This document shows, piece by piece, positions 1 to 12,329 of a stretch of DNA of 64,000 bases; the first letter of the stretch is position 1; the number at the start of each line of letters is the position of its first letter. A program made the translations under genes and the position numbers. Source of the stretch: Gonocerus acuteangulatus (lineage: Eukaryota; Arthropoda; Insecta; Hemiptera; Coreidae). Where the stretch lies: positions 81,645,214 to 81,709,213 of the forward strand of contig OX328126.1 of NCBI GenBank assembly GCA_946811695.1. The letters run 5' to 3'. The notes under the pieces are model-generated. The model had not been told where the DNA came from, did no database searches, and worked only from the letters and a program-made list of their open reading frames with translations.

Positions 1-2560
1 AGCCTATATTCATTTATTTATTTATTGAGACACTTCGCAGCTTTGGCGACAAGAGCAATAACCTATATTCTTAAGCAGCTATAAATGCCAGTCCAAACAT
101 CAGTTCTGAAGACTTGTAGTCTTCAACCACTCGCAAGGCAAAACAAACAACCACTACTGTAAATCTACATTCTTTAACCACTTTCAAGAGAAGAAAGACA
201 ACCCCTAATGTATACATTTATTCTTCAACCACTCTCTAGGCAAGACAAACAACCACTGATGCTAACCTATATTCATTAACAGCTATAAAACCAAATCGAA
301 ACTTCAGTACTGTAGACAAACAACGAATAATATAAACCTATATTCCTTAACCACTTTCAAGGGAAGGAAGACAACCACTAATGTGTGCAATTATTCTTCA
401 ACTACTCTCTAGTCAAGACAAAAACCACTCATGCAAACTATATTCTTCAACAGCTTTAAATACAAGTCAAAACATCAGCACTATAGACCCAGCGTCTTCA
501 ACCACTTTCTAGACAAGACAAACATCGGTACTACAGTACCATAGTCTTCAACCACTCTCAATGCAAGACAAACAACCTCTGATGTAAACCTTAATTCTTC
601 AACCATTCTCCAAGCAGAACAAACAACCACTGATACAAACTTATTATGCTAAACTACTATAAATACAGATAAAAAAATCAGTACTATAAACATATAGTCT
701 TCAACCATTCTCTATGTAGAACAAACAACCACTGATACAAACCTATATTCTTTGACCGCTATAAACACAGTTATACCATTATTAATATAGGCGTATAGTC
801 TTCAACTATTCTATAGGCAATATAAACAACCACTAATTGAAACTTGTAATGTTTAACTATTTGAAATTGAAGGCAAACCATCAGTACTATAGACCTAGTC
901 TTTAACCACTCCCTAGGCAAGACGAACACCACTCATGCCAACCTATATTCTTCAACAGCTCTAAATACAGGTCAAACCGTCAGTACTTTAGACCTAGAGT
1001 CTTAACCAATCTCTAGGCATTAAAAACAACCATAAATTCAAACTTATAATGCTAACCGTTTCAAAAAGAAGTCAAACCATCGGAATCAGAGAGCTAGAGT
1101 CTTCAACCACTCTCTAGGCAAGACGAACACCACTCATGCACACCTCTATTCTTCAACAGCTATAAATACAGATCAAACCGTCAGTAGTATAGAACTACAG
1201 TCTTCATCCAATCTCTAGGTATTAAAAACAACCACAAATTGAAGTTAAACCATCGGAATCAGAGAGCTAGAATCTTCAACCACTCTCTAGGCAAGACGAA
1301 CACCACTCATGCACACCTCTATTCTTCAACAGCTATAAATACAGATCAAACCGTCAGCACTATAGAACTACAGTCTTCATCCAATCTCTAGGCATTAAAA
1401 ACAACCACAAATTGAAGTTAAACCATCGGAATGAGACAGCTAGAGTCTTCGACACTCTCAAGCTAAGACAAACACTGCTCATGCACACCTCTATTCTTCA
1501 ACAGCTATAAATACAGATCAAACCGTCGGCACTATAGACCTACAGTCTTCATCCAATCTCTAGGCATTAAAAACAACCACAAATTCAAGTCAAACCATCG
1601 GAATGAGACAGCTAGAGTCTTCGACACTCTCAAGCTAAGACAAACACTGCTCATGCCCACCTCTATTCTTCAATAGCTGTAAATACAGATCAAACCGTCA
1701 GTACTATAGAACTACAGTCTTCATCCAATCTCTAGGCATTAAAAACAACCACAAATTCAAGTCAAACCATCGGAATGAGACAGCTAGAGTCTTCGACACT
1801 CTCAAGCTAAGACAAACACTGCTCATGCACACCTCTATTCTTCAATAGCTGTAAATACAGATCAAACCGTCAGTACTATAGAACTACAGTCTTCATCCAA
1901 TCTCTAGGCATTAAAAACAACCACAAATTCAAGTCAAACCATCGGAATGAGACAGCTAGAGTCTTCGACACTCTCAAGCTAAGACAAACACTGCTCATGC
2001 ACACCTCTATTCTTCAACAGCTATAAATACAGATCAAACCGTCAACACTATAGAACTACAGTCTTCATCCAATCTCTAGGCATTAAAAACAACCACAAAT
2101 TCAAGTTAAACCATCGGAATGAGACAGCTAGAGTCTTCGACACTCTCAAGCTAAGACAAACACTGCTCATGCATACCTCTATTCTTCAGCAGCTATAAAT
2201 ACAGATCAAACCGTCAGTACTATAGAACTACAGTCTTCATCCAATCTCTAGGCATTAAAAACAACCACAAATTCAAGTTAAACCATCGGAATGAGACAGC
2301 TAGAGTCTTCAACCACTCTCTAGGCAAGACGAACACCACTCATGTACACCTCTATTCTTCAACAGCTACAAATACAGATCAAACCGTCAATACTATAGAC
2401 CTACAGTCTTCATCCAATCTCTAGGCATTAAAAACAACCACAAATTCAAGTCAAACCATCGGAATCAGAGAGATAGAGTCTTCGACACTCTAGGCAAACA
2501 TTCACTAATGCAAAGATATATTCTTCAACCAATCACTAGGCAAGGCAAAAATAACCACAA
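1..2560. repeat. 172-bp satellite-like tandem array
   Basis: The stretch from about 1010 to 2500 repeats a unit of 172 bp; the same landmark (taggcatta) recurs at 1561, 1733 and 1905. Each unit contains the phrases ctattcttcaacagct, aaaccgtcagtactat and aaaccatcgga. Positions 1-1010 hold older, diverged versions built from shorter related sub-blocks of roughly 50-60 bp (cttcaaccactctctaggc and similar), so the 172-bp unit looks like a higher-order unit grown from a shorter repeat. No coding frame is maintained. The array probably continues beyond the left edge of the window. Confidence 0.9.
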
Positions 2561-3205
2561 ACATTTATCCTTTATTTTAGCACATCTATTGCTTTCCAAT
2601 TAAACATTTTTTTCTTCCTCAGATGGACCTCTGAGTAAGCTTTCACTTTCGATCTTCTGTCCCCTGCCTGTGTAATCATCAGTAATTGGAGAGCATTTTT
2701 TTTGTTCCATCGCCCTTGATGTAGAATCTCGACATCACTGGCGTATCATCATTCATGCTGGTCTTTGGTACTGGTGTCTTTCTTCTCAGGATTATAGTTC
2801 CATGAGGAATGAAGTGTATCAAAAAATGAAACACATCTGTTATCCTGTTCGTTCAAACTCAGCGAAAATTTTGTTTTAACCACCTGTCTTCTACGTCGTT
2901 AATTAGTTCCTGACTTATTCTTCTCCCCCACCCTTTCTTTTTGTGGAGATACGATTGGATAAACAGTTTCTACTGGAGAGCCAGCGAGAACACCTTTATC
3001 AGGATTTGAAAGTTTTGTGATATTGTATCGCAGGTGTCCTTTGATATGATTTTGCTGTTTCGAGTAGAATTGCTACCAATTTTCGTTAAAAAAGGGTAAT
3101 TATCGGCTTATGTAAACTAAAAACTTGATCTTTGCAATGACAACTCAGAAGATGAAAATTACCAAGAACGTTTTACCACTTTCAGTTAAAGATAAAATAA
3201 AAAAA
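2561..3205. other. Unannotated AT-rich sequence
   Basis: No convincing exon, RNA gene or known repeat is seen. A stretch read on the minus strand around 2700-2830 stays open for about 45 codons, but it matches no family I recognise. Confidence 0.4.
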
Positions 3206-4422
3206 GTCCGTCACGCAGGAGCTGCATAACTAAGCACTTTCCTCAGAATTTGGGTAGTGTAGACTGCTTTCCAGAACAATTTGCTTAAAATATCCTACAT
3301 AAATAAAATAAAAACGTGAATAGTTCTCATTTTGTAATGAGTAACTGATCAATTATTAATTTGCATCCAGAGTTATGTTTACACATGGTACCTACTACAC
3401 TACGTAATAAATACAAAAATCCTCATATTATCGTATTTTGATCTAACGCAGGAACAGGATACAGTCACTCTAGTGGTAGAAAGCGCTCCTTTCGGCGGCT
3501 TTGTGAACCTACGTCTGCCGGCTTTTCTATTCAAATATATTACAAATTAAACCCCCGCTTTCCGATTGACGGATTCAGCTCATTTTTACAACACTTCTTT
3601 CTCATGAGTTACCCACGACGTATACCGCGTTTCGTTACAATACAGCAGAAATTACGACCGGTATGAGTATATTAGGCATTTGGGTCCGGAGTAAATCCTC
3701 CCTTCTAATGAACCGATTTAGTTTATTTTTACAACACATATTTACCTGTAGATTACCACTACGAATACCGAGTTTCGTCGAAATATACCAAAAATCACGG
3801 CTGGTAGTGGCGAATTGGTATTGTGGGTCCGGAGTAAACCCCCCCCCCCCTCCTAATGAACCGATTTCGTTTATTTTTACAACACATATTTACCTGTGGA
3901 TTAGCACTACGAATACCGAGTTTCGTCGAAATATACCAAAAATCACGGCTGGTAGTGGCGAATTGGTATTGTGGGTCCGGAGTAAACCCCCCTTCTAATG
4001 AACCGATTTAGTTCATTTTTATATCTCACTTTTCTCTCTATATTACCACTACGAATACCAAGTTTCGTTGAAATATAACAAATATTACGGCTGACATAGT
4101 CAAATAAGTGTTTTGGGTTCTGGGTAAACCCCCCCTTCCGGTGGACCGATTTTGGTGGTTAACGAACTCGTTCAATCGTTTTCTAATTGAATGCTATATA
4201 CCAAGTTTCGTGACGAAAAAACAAAAACTCTGGCCGCTATCGTGTTAACAGACACATATATATATATGCATATATATATATATATATATAGATATATATA
4301 AATTTTAACGAGGGTCATTTTCGGTGTCTACTAGGTAGGATCGATAAAGATTTGAAGAAATTTTTCAAAAATTCCGTCATGAGTCCAACCTCAATAGCTA
4401 CTTTCCTTCGGAGGAAAGTGCT
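3206..4422 (+). mobile_element. Repeat family B, copy 1 (non-autonomous)
   Basis: This is near-identical in layout to 26217-27340. It opens with gtccgtcacgcaggagctgc, followed by a hairpin-forming end (taagcactttcctc), and closes with ttcggaggaaagtgctaaaa, so gcactttcc and ggaaagtgc form terminal or subterminal inverted repeats. The middle is a ladder of about five diverged units of roughly 145 bp, each beginning in a C-run followed by an accgattt-type phrase and ending with an alternating ggtccggagtaaac phrase. The last module abuts (TA)n at 4255-4300. No transposase frame is present. The class is not resolved; the inverted ends suggest a DNA transposon. Confidence 0.7.
4255..4300. repeat. 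(TA)n microsatellite in family B copy 1
   Basis: An alternating TA tract interrupted by gc and ga, at the same internal position as the tract at 27111-27217 in the other long B copy. The tract therefore travels with the element. Confidence 0.9.
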
Positions 4423-5101
4423 AAAAAGAAGTGAAAAAAAAATTGTATGTAGTTTCTGGTTACAAACATGTGTTATCCATTGAAAAAACTACAGTCTTCC
4501 TGCACCTTTTTTGTCTTCGCTATCAACGACTAAGAAAACCCTATGATCTTTTACCACAATAAAAGAAGGTAAATCGCCAATACCATTTTAATAACAAATA
4601 ATAATACTATTGGTTTTTTACCACATTAACACTCAGAATAAATCTCAATACAACTACTTATGCGATAAACTATCATTTTAAGAAATATACATTTATTTTT
4701 AACGTCTTTTTAAGTATCCTAGAAACCGCTGAAGTAAATCTGTGCTCTTCCAGCTCATTAATACATGAGTAACATTGATATTTTGCTTTGTCACAAGTTT
4801 TAAATATGATAAACAACAATTAGATAAACCTATACTTTTGTACCAACTTAATGCATGAGTAAGAGTAAATACCATGTAAATTTTTTGAATATTCAACAAT
4901 TTCTTAAGTACACTAAGCAACCATTTTAATACACCAGTGATCTTTAACGACATTAACACAAGAGTAACCGTCAATACCAGAGACATTTTAATCTTTTATC
5001 ACTTTCAATGATAAACCAATAACCACCAATATAGCTAATAATTTTCTATAACTTTAACACAATAGAAACAGTCATTACTCCCATAACAGTTAATTTTTAA
5101 T
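4423..5101. other. Unannotated AT-rich sequence with diverged short repeats
   Basis: Loose repeats of phrases such as ttaacacaagagtaac, aataaccaccaata and caataccattttaa occur through 4500-5090, suggesting a decayed tandem array. No exon is recognised. Confidence 0.35.
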
Positions 5102-5113
5102 ATTATCTTTTGA

Positions 5114-5249
5114 GGGGTCTCCCGTGGTCTAGTGGCTTGCGCCTTAGATTCATAAGCGGGAGATGGTGGGTTCGATTCCCACCGGCGACAGGAATTTTCT
5201 CATTCCACGGCTCGTTGAGAAAATTCCTCGCTGCCCGGAAAAAAATAAA
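5114..5249 (+). mobile_element. tRNA-derived SINE, copy 1 (short-tail variant)
   Basis: The 5' end is tRNA-like, with an A-box-like tggtctagtggc and a B-box ggttcgattcc, the internal RNA polymerase III promoter. It is flanked by a 12-bp duplication, attatcttttga, at 5102-5113 and 5250-5261, which marks target-primed retrotransposition. The body contains an inverted phrase (gaattttctcat / gagaaaattcctc). Unlike the minus-strand copies, it ends soon after cgctgcccgg in a short A-rich tail and lacks the gcgctaatgacc 3' module. Confidence 0.85.
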
Positions 5250-5661
5250 ATTATCTTTTGATTGAATCCAAACTGGAATGAAAAGATCAATCTTCTAAGT
5301 AGATCGCTGAATTCTGATCGATTCAAAAGATCGATCATCTGGGCTCAGAAGATCTGTCTACGATAAGGATCACTCTTCGATACGGATCGTTTTCACGAAT
5401 ACTCACCATTACCTACGAAATTCACTATCTCCCATCTATTAGGAATCGACCTACATAAGTCGATTTGAATACTTGATACTATGAAATATATATCTGTAAC
5501 CTAAAAGTAGAAAAATTAAAGACTAATTTTTATCAAAAATTATATATAATGAAACTACAACTGTTACATCTTATTGAAATGTATGGTTATTATTACATAT
5601 ATATTTTTAACAAATGAGAATTTTAAATAACATAAACACTGTTGTAAACCTATAACATTAT

Positions 5662-5718
5662 TACTACCACATTGATTACTGTGTATCTAGTTGATACATA
5701 GTAATCAATGTGGTAGTA
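5662..5718. repeat. Short near-perfect hairpin
   Basis: Arms of 26 bp (tactaccacattgattact... and ...agtaatcaatgtggtagta) are separated by about 5 nt. One mismatch is visible in the stem. It lies just 5' of a (TA)n tract. Confidence 0.8.
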
Positions 5719-5749
5719 CACATATATATATTGATATTGGTAGATACTA

Positions 5750-5751
5750 TC

Positions 5752-5820
<69 letters not shown>
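5750..5820. repeat. (TA)n microsatellite
   Basis: About 70 bp of alternating TA with one tgta interruption. Confidence 0.95.
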
Positions 5821-5822
<2 letters not shown>

Positions 5823-6561
5823 ACTACTCGAGTTACTCTGCTCTCGAATGTATTGAACTCAGATAAGTGAAATCCTTAAATATGTCTAATAGAATCTGTG
5901 GTCTGTAAATAAGTAAATTTGACCACAATAAGTCGACTTCAGGCGAAAAACATGAACCTGAAAATTCGACCTGTGAGGAGGTCCACCTCTATGAGTCGAA
6001 CTCATAGATGTCATCATATCTATAAATCGGACTCCAATTGACAACTACACCGATTCTACAATCGATATATGATCATATGTATATGATTTTGACATCGTCT
6101 CAACGGCTGTATCTGCAGCTATTGAATTCATGGATAACTTCATTGTGTTCGATCCTACTTCTGAGCAGAGAATTTTAGCTTGAGCTGCATCCAATAATGG
6201 ACAACATTCAATTCGAAAGTGATGATGAACCTGAGGAATAAGTGGTAACAAAACGATCTCCACAATTAGAGAATTCAATAAATACAGTTTGAATAGTTTT
6301 GGAAACAAGTTATTATAAAAAAGGGGAAACAATGTTCATCACATGATTTGAGATTACTTCACAGTTATTGAACGGTGAGCTGTGCACAAATATGTACTTA
6401 CTCAATAGGAATCAAATTAACAGTTTCTTTATATTTACCTACAAACAACATGTATGCGAGTAAGTTGACGATGTTAACTTTTATTTACACGTATCGAAGT
6501 TCTATAAGTCAAAGTTTAATATTTTCTCCTTCCTGAGGATACATGGGACGTGAGAACTTCT

Positions 6562-6655
6562 TAAAAACAAGTGCCCCTGAAAAGGTGCGAGGAAAAGGGA
6601 CAAACCATGGTATAAATAATAAATAAAGTAGTTTAATGAAACAGGCTACTACTTT
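6562..6655 (+). mobile_element. Decayed Penelope-type repeat with hammerhead-like relic
   Basis: The phrase gcccctgaaaaggtgcgagg, then an A-rich loop, aaaccatgg and ataaataaagtagtttaatgaaac align by eye with the right arm of the palindrome at 18876-19153. The hammerhead-like core is damaged (CTGAAAA instead of CTGANGA; the GAAAC position is eroded). No inverted partner is seen nearby. Confidence 0.5.
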
Positions 6656-6844
6656 TCCTCCAAAGAACTAAAAATTATTGAGAAATATTTTGGGACATTT
6701 GCAAGAATAAATTATATATATATATTCGTCACCTGCTTTCCCATATAACCTAACTCACCTAGAAGCCTCCTCCTCAGGTAGTAATTCTTTAGCATACATG
6801 ATGTAGAGGGAGAGCAATCCAATAAGTAGCTGCTCAGCTCTAGA

Positions 6845-8113
6845 ACAAGCAGTGTTAGCAGGCCAATCTACACGCAGTATGTTGGCAGTTAAAACAATAA
6901 ACTATAACCAGTACAGCTCAACCTCCTCTCCTGATAACATGCTACAACAATTGCAGTGCAATCTACACGCAGTATGATCACAGTTAAAACAATAAACAAT
7001 AACCATTACAGCTTAACCTCCTCTCCTGATAATATGCTACAATTGCAGGCCAATCTACACGCAGTATGTTGACAGTTAAAACAATAAACTATAACCAGTA
7101 CAGCTTAACCTCCTCTCCTGATAACATGCTACAATTGCAGACCAATCTACACGCAGTATGTTGACAGTTAAAACAATAAACTATAACCAGTACAGCTTAA
7201 TCTCCTCTCCTGATAACATGCTACAATTGCAGGCCAATCTACACGCAGTATGTTGACAGTTAAAACAATAAACTATAACCAGTACAGCTTAATCTCCTCT
7301 CCTGATAACATGCTACAATTGCAGGCCAATCTACACGCAGTATGATCACAGTTAATACAATAAACTATAACCAGTACAGCTTAACCTCCTCTCCTGATAA
7401 TATGCTACAATTGCAGGCCAATCTACACGCAGTATGTTGACAGTTAAAACAATAAACTATAACCAGTACAGCTTAACCTCCTCTCCTGATAACATGCTAC
7501 AATTGCAGACCAATCTACACGCAGTATGTTGACAGTTAAAACAATAAACTATAACCAGTACAGCTTAACCTCCTCTCCTGATAACATGCTACAATTGCAG
7601 GCCAATCTAGACGCAGTATGTTGACAGTTAAAACAATAAACTATAACCAGTACAGCTTAATCTCCTCTCCTGATAATATCCTACAATTGCAGACCAATCT
7701 ACACGCAGTATGTTGACAGTTAAAACAATAAACTATAACCAGTACAGCTTAACCTCCTCTCCTGATAACATGCTACAATTGCAGACCAATCTACACGCAG
7801 TATGTTGACAGTTAAAACAATAAACTATAACCAGTACAGCTTAATCTCCTCTCCTGATAACATGCTACAATTGCAGGCCAATCTACACGCAGTATGTTGA
7901 CAGTTAAAACAATAAACTATAACCAGTACAGCTTAACCTCCTCTCCTGATAACATGCTACAATTGCAGGCCAATCTACACGCAGTATGTTGACAGTTAAA
8001 ACAATAAACTATAACCAGTACAGCTTAACCTCCTCTCCTGATAACATGCTACAATTGCAGTGCAATCTACACGCAGTATGTTGACAGTTAAAACAATAAA
8101 CTATAACCAGTAT
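6845..8113. repeat. 92-bp tandem array, about 14 copies
   Basis: The phrase caatctacacgcagtatg recurs at 6864, 6959, 7051, 7143, 7235 and on to about 8063, with 92-bp spacing (the first interval is 95 bp because of a 3-bp insertion). Units differ mainly at tgttgac/tgatcac, cttaacc/cttaatc and ggcc/gacc/gtgc. There is no open frame across the array. Confidence 0.95.
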
Positions 8114-9324
8114 GAAGTGAATGTAGCATGATGAATCTTAGTATGATTCGGAATGCTTATAATAGACTTAAATAGAACGAAATCAGTATTCCATCAGCAT
8201 TTTCTCGAACTAAGGGTGATCTATCTATATCAAACCAAGTCCTTTTTCAGCCAATCTATTAGACTATCAAATAATTACTTAACTTACCTCTTATAACAAT
8301 TTCTCAACATTTGCCAAGATATTTAGGAAAATAAAAGAAATTTCCAAAACTCATATTTCTTGATAATAAAATATTTCTTTTTAATATTTGCTCCATTTCT
8401 TGCGTTCCGAAAACTTCAGAAAAACGCCAAACATTCCTCTTTGGTAAAATAATATTTTTTTTATATTGAAATAGATTGAAAATATTTCGATCTAACATCA
8501 TTAATCGCGGAAGGCTGTATCTATTTACTAGTATCTCACTAAAGGAGGTGAAAATGAACGTGAGTTGGTTTCGAATGACAATTTGTTTGTCGACACGTAA
8601 TCCATGTCAGGATTATACATGCTATCATCTTAGCTCTTCTCAACTCCCCTTACAGGGTAATTACATATTTTTCTATAAGATCTGATATTTCTACAGCCCG
8701 TTTCTGATGTAACAAACGTTTCATGTCCCTGAATAGTGGCTCCAAGTCCAAAATTCGCCTTTCTGATGACTGACTCCAGGCCCTAAAGGGCAGCACTAGG
8801 CTCTAAGGAGCAGCTCCAGCCCTAAAGAGCACAGCCTATTGTGGTCGCAGCTTAAAACATTCGCTAGGGCTGCCTTTTTGTGGGAATACCTCTGTATCGG
8901 GTGCATTTTTTCTTTGAATTTTTCATATAGACTTTTTTTTAATTTAAAAAAAAAGCATAAAACATCTTCAGCCGATTTGAAAACGGAAAACACTGTTGGA
9001 AAGCCCAAACAATACTGAAGGCAACTTTCTTTACCTGAAGCTGTAAAAGTGAATCCCCTCCATTTACGAGCCTTTTGAATCTACCGGGATAAGTAATGGA
9101 GGAGTGTCCTTCCGAAGGTACACTCGTAAGAGGGTAGGATCGCTAGTGTCCTTCCGTAATGACACCCGCAGCCAAAGTGTTAAGACAGGAATGACTGACT
9201 CAATAGGGCATGGCGTGAATTAACTCACAGGAATGTCGACACTTTCACAATAAAACAGTTAAACAGGCAATATATTAATGCATTAATTAATGTACACTAC
9301 TTAATACAGTAAAACATATAAAGA
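8114..9324. other. Unannotated sequence
   Basis: Small open frames on both strands are not recognised. The section 8730-8840 has a few imperfect repeats of ctccag/ccctaaa/gagcagc. No gene is supported. Confidence 0.4.
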
Positions 9325-9634
9325 TACCGTCACGCAGGAGCTGCATAACTAAGCAAAGTCCTCAGAAAGGTGGTAGTAACTTTAGTTATTTTATTTTTTT
9401 ATTTAATTTTTTCTCATAATTTCTATTCATAAAGATTAGAATTGGTTTTTAATTTTGAAATATATCGGGACTTCAGTTGAAAACTCTTATTTTTGGCTCA
9501 TTTCCGTCACGTAAACACACTGGGATGTAATTTCTGATCGGCTAAATAAGCATTTAAAGCCATAAAAAAGTAAATGGTAGAAAGAAAGTTTCAAGGTAGT
9601 TTTACCGTTTAGTTTCCTTGGGAAAGTGCTAAAA
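9325..9634 (+). mobile_element. Repeat family B, short deleted copy
   Basis: It starts with ccgtcacgcaggagctgcat followed by aactaagca, and ends with ccttgggaaagtgctaaaa, the two diagnostic ends of family B, but is only about 310 bp long. The internal tandem units and (TA)n tract are missing, so it is an internally deleted, MITE-like form. Confidence 0.55.
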
Positions 9635-10815
9635 TATGTCATTACACAGGTTTGAACAGGATAAGCAAAGACAAAACAATACTTAAATAGATTTGGACTG
9701 CCAGGCAACAATGACATCTAACTGAGATCACAGAACTGTGCTAATCATTGAAAACATTGTCTTAAACTGTCCAGCATATAATTTAAAAGGCTACTGATAA
9801 AAATGTTATTGAAAAACGCAGAATTATTTAGATTTCATGGAATACTTACAAAGTATTCAACTGTTAAAGTGAAAGTACTGTTTTAAGCATTATTTTTTTA
9901 TCTTGTAACTCTTAAACTCGTTATGTTGCCATAAAATGGATAAGTATAGATTTCTATTTAATTTCCTGTTGTAATTCCTTAATTGGACATTTTGACTTAA
10001 ATTAGGCATGGAATAATAAACATGAAAGATATGATTAGGAAAAAGTTGGGTAAAAACCCTAATGTGCTAAGCGTTGAAAGCCTTCCTGAGTTTGCCTACT
10101 CCTGCTAGCTGTGTTTAATGATACCTAACCAGAGGTGTAATGTTTGCAAGAAGACATCTACAGCCTTCCTTGTACAGAACCTTGCATTCTGACACGACTC
10201 CCTGTCAGAACACCTCCTAAATCATCCATGTATCTCTGTGAGTTGGGAGTGAGCCATTGTAATTACCTTGTTGTGTCGAGCTATCTTTGCCGGGTCGATC
10301 TCTCTCCTTTATCGCCCCGAGATATTCCTCAGTGTTTAAATATAGAAAGAAAGCTGATAAAGAATGACACTATCGCTGACAAAGTGGAATCTCCCCAACT
10401 CCTCTGCATCTCTACTGCCTTTCGCTTGTCGGCCTTCAGTTCCTTCACAATACTCTCGGGCGCTTTATTCATTCCTTAGCCAGTTTACTTGAGGGTAACT
10501 TCAAATGTTTAACAATTATGATCGTATAATATCAACACTGCATTTTTTAGCCCTTCCGAAAATCGTCATCGATCCTACTAGATACCGAAAATGTATATAC
10601 ACTCCCCGTTAAAATCTATATATATACATATATATATATATATAAGTCTCATGCAATAAACAGCATACCACTTGCATTTGTATATTAACATATTTTGTTT
10701 TTTTAAACATATTATTAGTTTTAGTTAAAATTTAAAAGTTTACAAATTAAAACTATACAAAATACAACAAACGGAGAAAAATTAACAAAAGAACAGAATA
10801 TAATGAAGTAAAACA

Positions 10816-10891
<76 letters not shown>

Positions 10892-10990
10892 GTTAAAGAA
10901 TTTGAGTTTGTTGTTCCATTATTTTAAATATATAAAAATAATGAATGAAGAATGAAAAATAATTAATTATTCATTAAATTAAAGAAAAAA
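9635..10990. other. Unannotated sequence with one unrecognised open frame
   Basis: A plus-strand frame at 10144-10479 stays open for about 110 codons but begins without a convincing start and matches no family I know. The rest is AT-rich with short (TA)n tracts near 10615-10645. The phrase catcgatcctactagataccgaaaatg at 10568-10595 resembles the end module of family B (gtgtctactaggtaggatcgat), so a decayed B fragment may be present. Confidence 0.4.
10820..10891. repeat. Compound (TA)n(TG)n(TA)n microsatellite
   Basis: An alternating TA tract, then about 20 bp of TG repeats, then TA again. Similar TA-to-TG transitions occur at 12266-12332 and 15618-15727. Confidence 0.95.
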
Positions 10991-11044
10991 TCAGTCAATG
11001 AATAACACAATATTATATATATTACGAAGGGTACGCTTTAAAAA

Positions 11045-11740
11045 AATTACTTCGTTTAGAGTCTTCTGCTCAAATTCAGGAACATAAATATGCTTTAGTT
11101 CCACCCGACAAACCTTCGTAATGTACTGTATAACATATAGCCTTCTTTTCCGTACATGGCTAACGCGCATGAGACAACGCCAGCGGACACATTTTGTTGA
11201 CACCTTTTTGTAACGCTTAGTTCCACCCGACAAACCGATGTGATGTACTCTATAACATACAGTAACTCCGCATGCGCGAACGCCACTCCGCATGCGGGAA
11301 CGCCACTCCACATGCGCGAACGCCCCTCTGCATGTGGGGACGCCACTCCGCTTGCGCGAACGGACACTTTTTTGTAACGTTTTTTTCCAGTTTAGTCACC
11401 GCTAAAGCATATTTATGCTAAACTGTAATATTAGAAACATATAGGCCTGAGGATACGCGGGACCTTCACGGAAATTGAGTTTTAACTAAACAACAACCGA
11501 ATTTGCAATATCCACTGTGTGACCTAAAAAAAAAAAAATTAATTCTGTGTAGAGCCTTCTGCTCAAATTCAGGACCATAAATATGCTTTAAGTCCACCCG
11601 ACAAACCTATGTAATGTACTGTATATATAGTCTTCTTTTCCGTATATGGCCAGCGCGCATGAGCGAACGCCAGCGGACACTTTATGATGACACTTTTATG
11701 TAACATTTTTTTTTTCAGTTTAGTCAATGCTAAAGCATAT
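11045..11740. repeat. Dispersed repeat C, two adjacent copies
   Basis: Two copies (about 11057-11400 and 11553-11760) share ttctgctcaaattcagga, cataaatatgctttag, ccacccgacaaacc, a gtaatgtactgtat phrase, cgtacatggc and ttttttcagtttagtca. A third copy is at 38578-38775. The copies do not share a reading frame. The class is unknown. Confidence 0.7.
11270..11372. repeat. GC-rich 19-20 bp tandem repeat inside repeat C
   Basis: About five units of the form ccgcatgcgcgaacgccact with substitutions sit inside the first copy of repeat C. They are strikingly GC-rich for this window. The related copies at 11650-11690 and 38690-38725 have only one or two such units. Confidence 0.75.
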
Positions 11741-12263
11741 TTATGCTAAAAAAATCGATGCTTCAGCGAAAATGACCTTAGCAGTCGGCTATGCCCATAA
11801 TATATAAATAAATTTAACAAAAAAATGTATTGTCGGCTAACACAAATTTGTGTTTTTAAAGCGCATTATAAAATTTACGCGCCACAATAAACAGGCTATT
11901 TCAACAAGAAATACAAGCATCCTTCTTATTTATTAATCTTGTTTTAATAGAAAAATTAGTAATTGAGACCAACAGAGTCAAAACATTTTAAAAGAATGAA
12001 ACCTAATCTTTCGAATTTAAGAACCGATTTTTCACTCTATCGAAAACCCGTTTTTGTGGAATATTTATTAAACTTTTAAAAAGATCTCATACGAAAAGTA
12101 AAGCCATGAAATCCACGAATTTCGCCGAAAAACAGTGTTCCAGTTGGCGGATTCTCCTGGTTAACAAACTTGACCTTTTGTATAATACAACGTATTTTGT
12201 TTTACAAATTTCATCAAATCGGATCATTTTTAGGACAACTAGGGAGCGAAAAGACACACAAAC

Positions 12264-12265
<2 letters not shown>

Positions 12266-12329
<64 letters not shown>

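Larger units (their letters stand above)
5262..6550. other. Unannotated sequence containing a hairpin and (TA)n
   Basis: It contains a perfect-looking small palindrome (5662-5718), a (TA)n tract (5750-5820) and several inverted agtcgact/agtcgaa phrases. A minus-strand reading frame at 6045-6332 is open but unrecognised. No exon can be supported. Confidence 0.4.

Noticed and set aside
4700..4986. 95-codon minus-strand frame at 4699-4986
   Set aside because: It lies in a decayed tandem repeat, and internal similarity of the frame reflects the DNA repeat.
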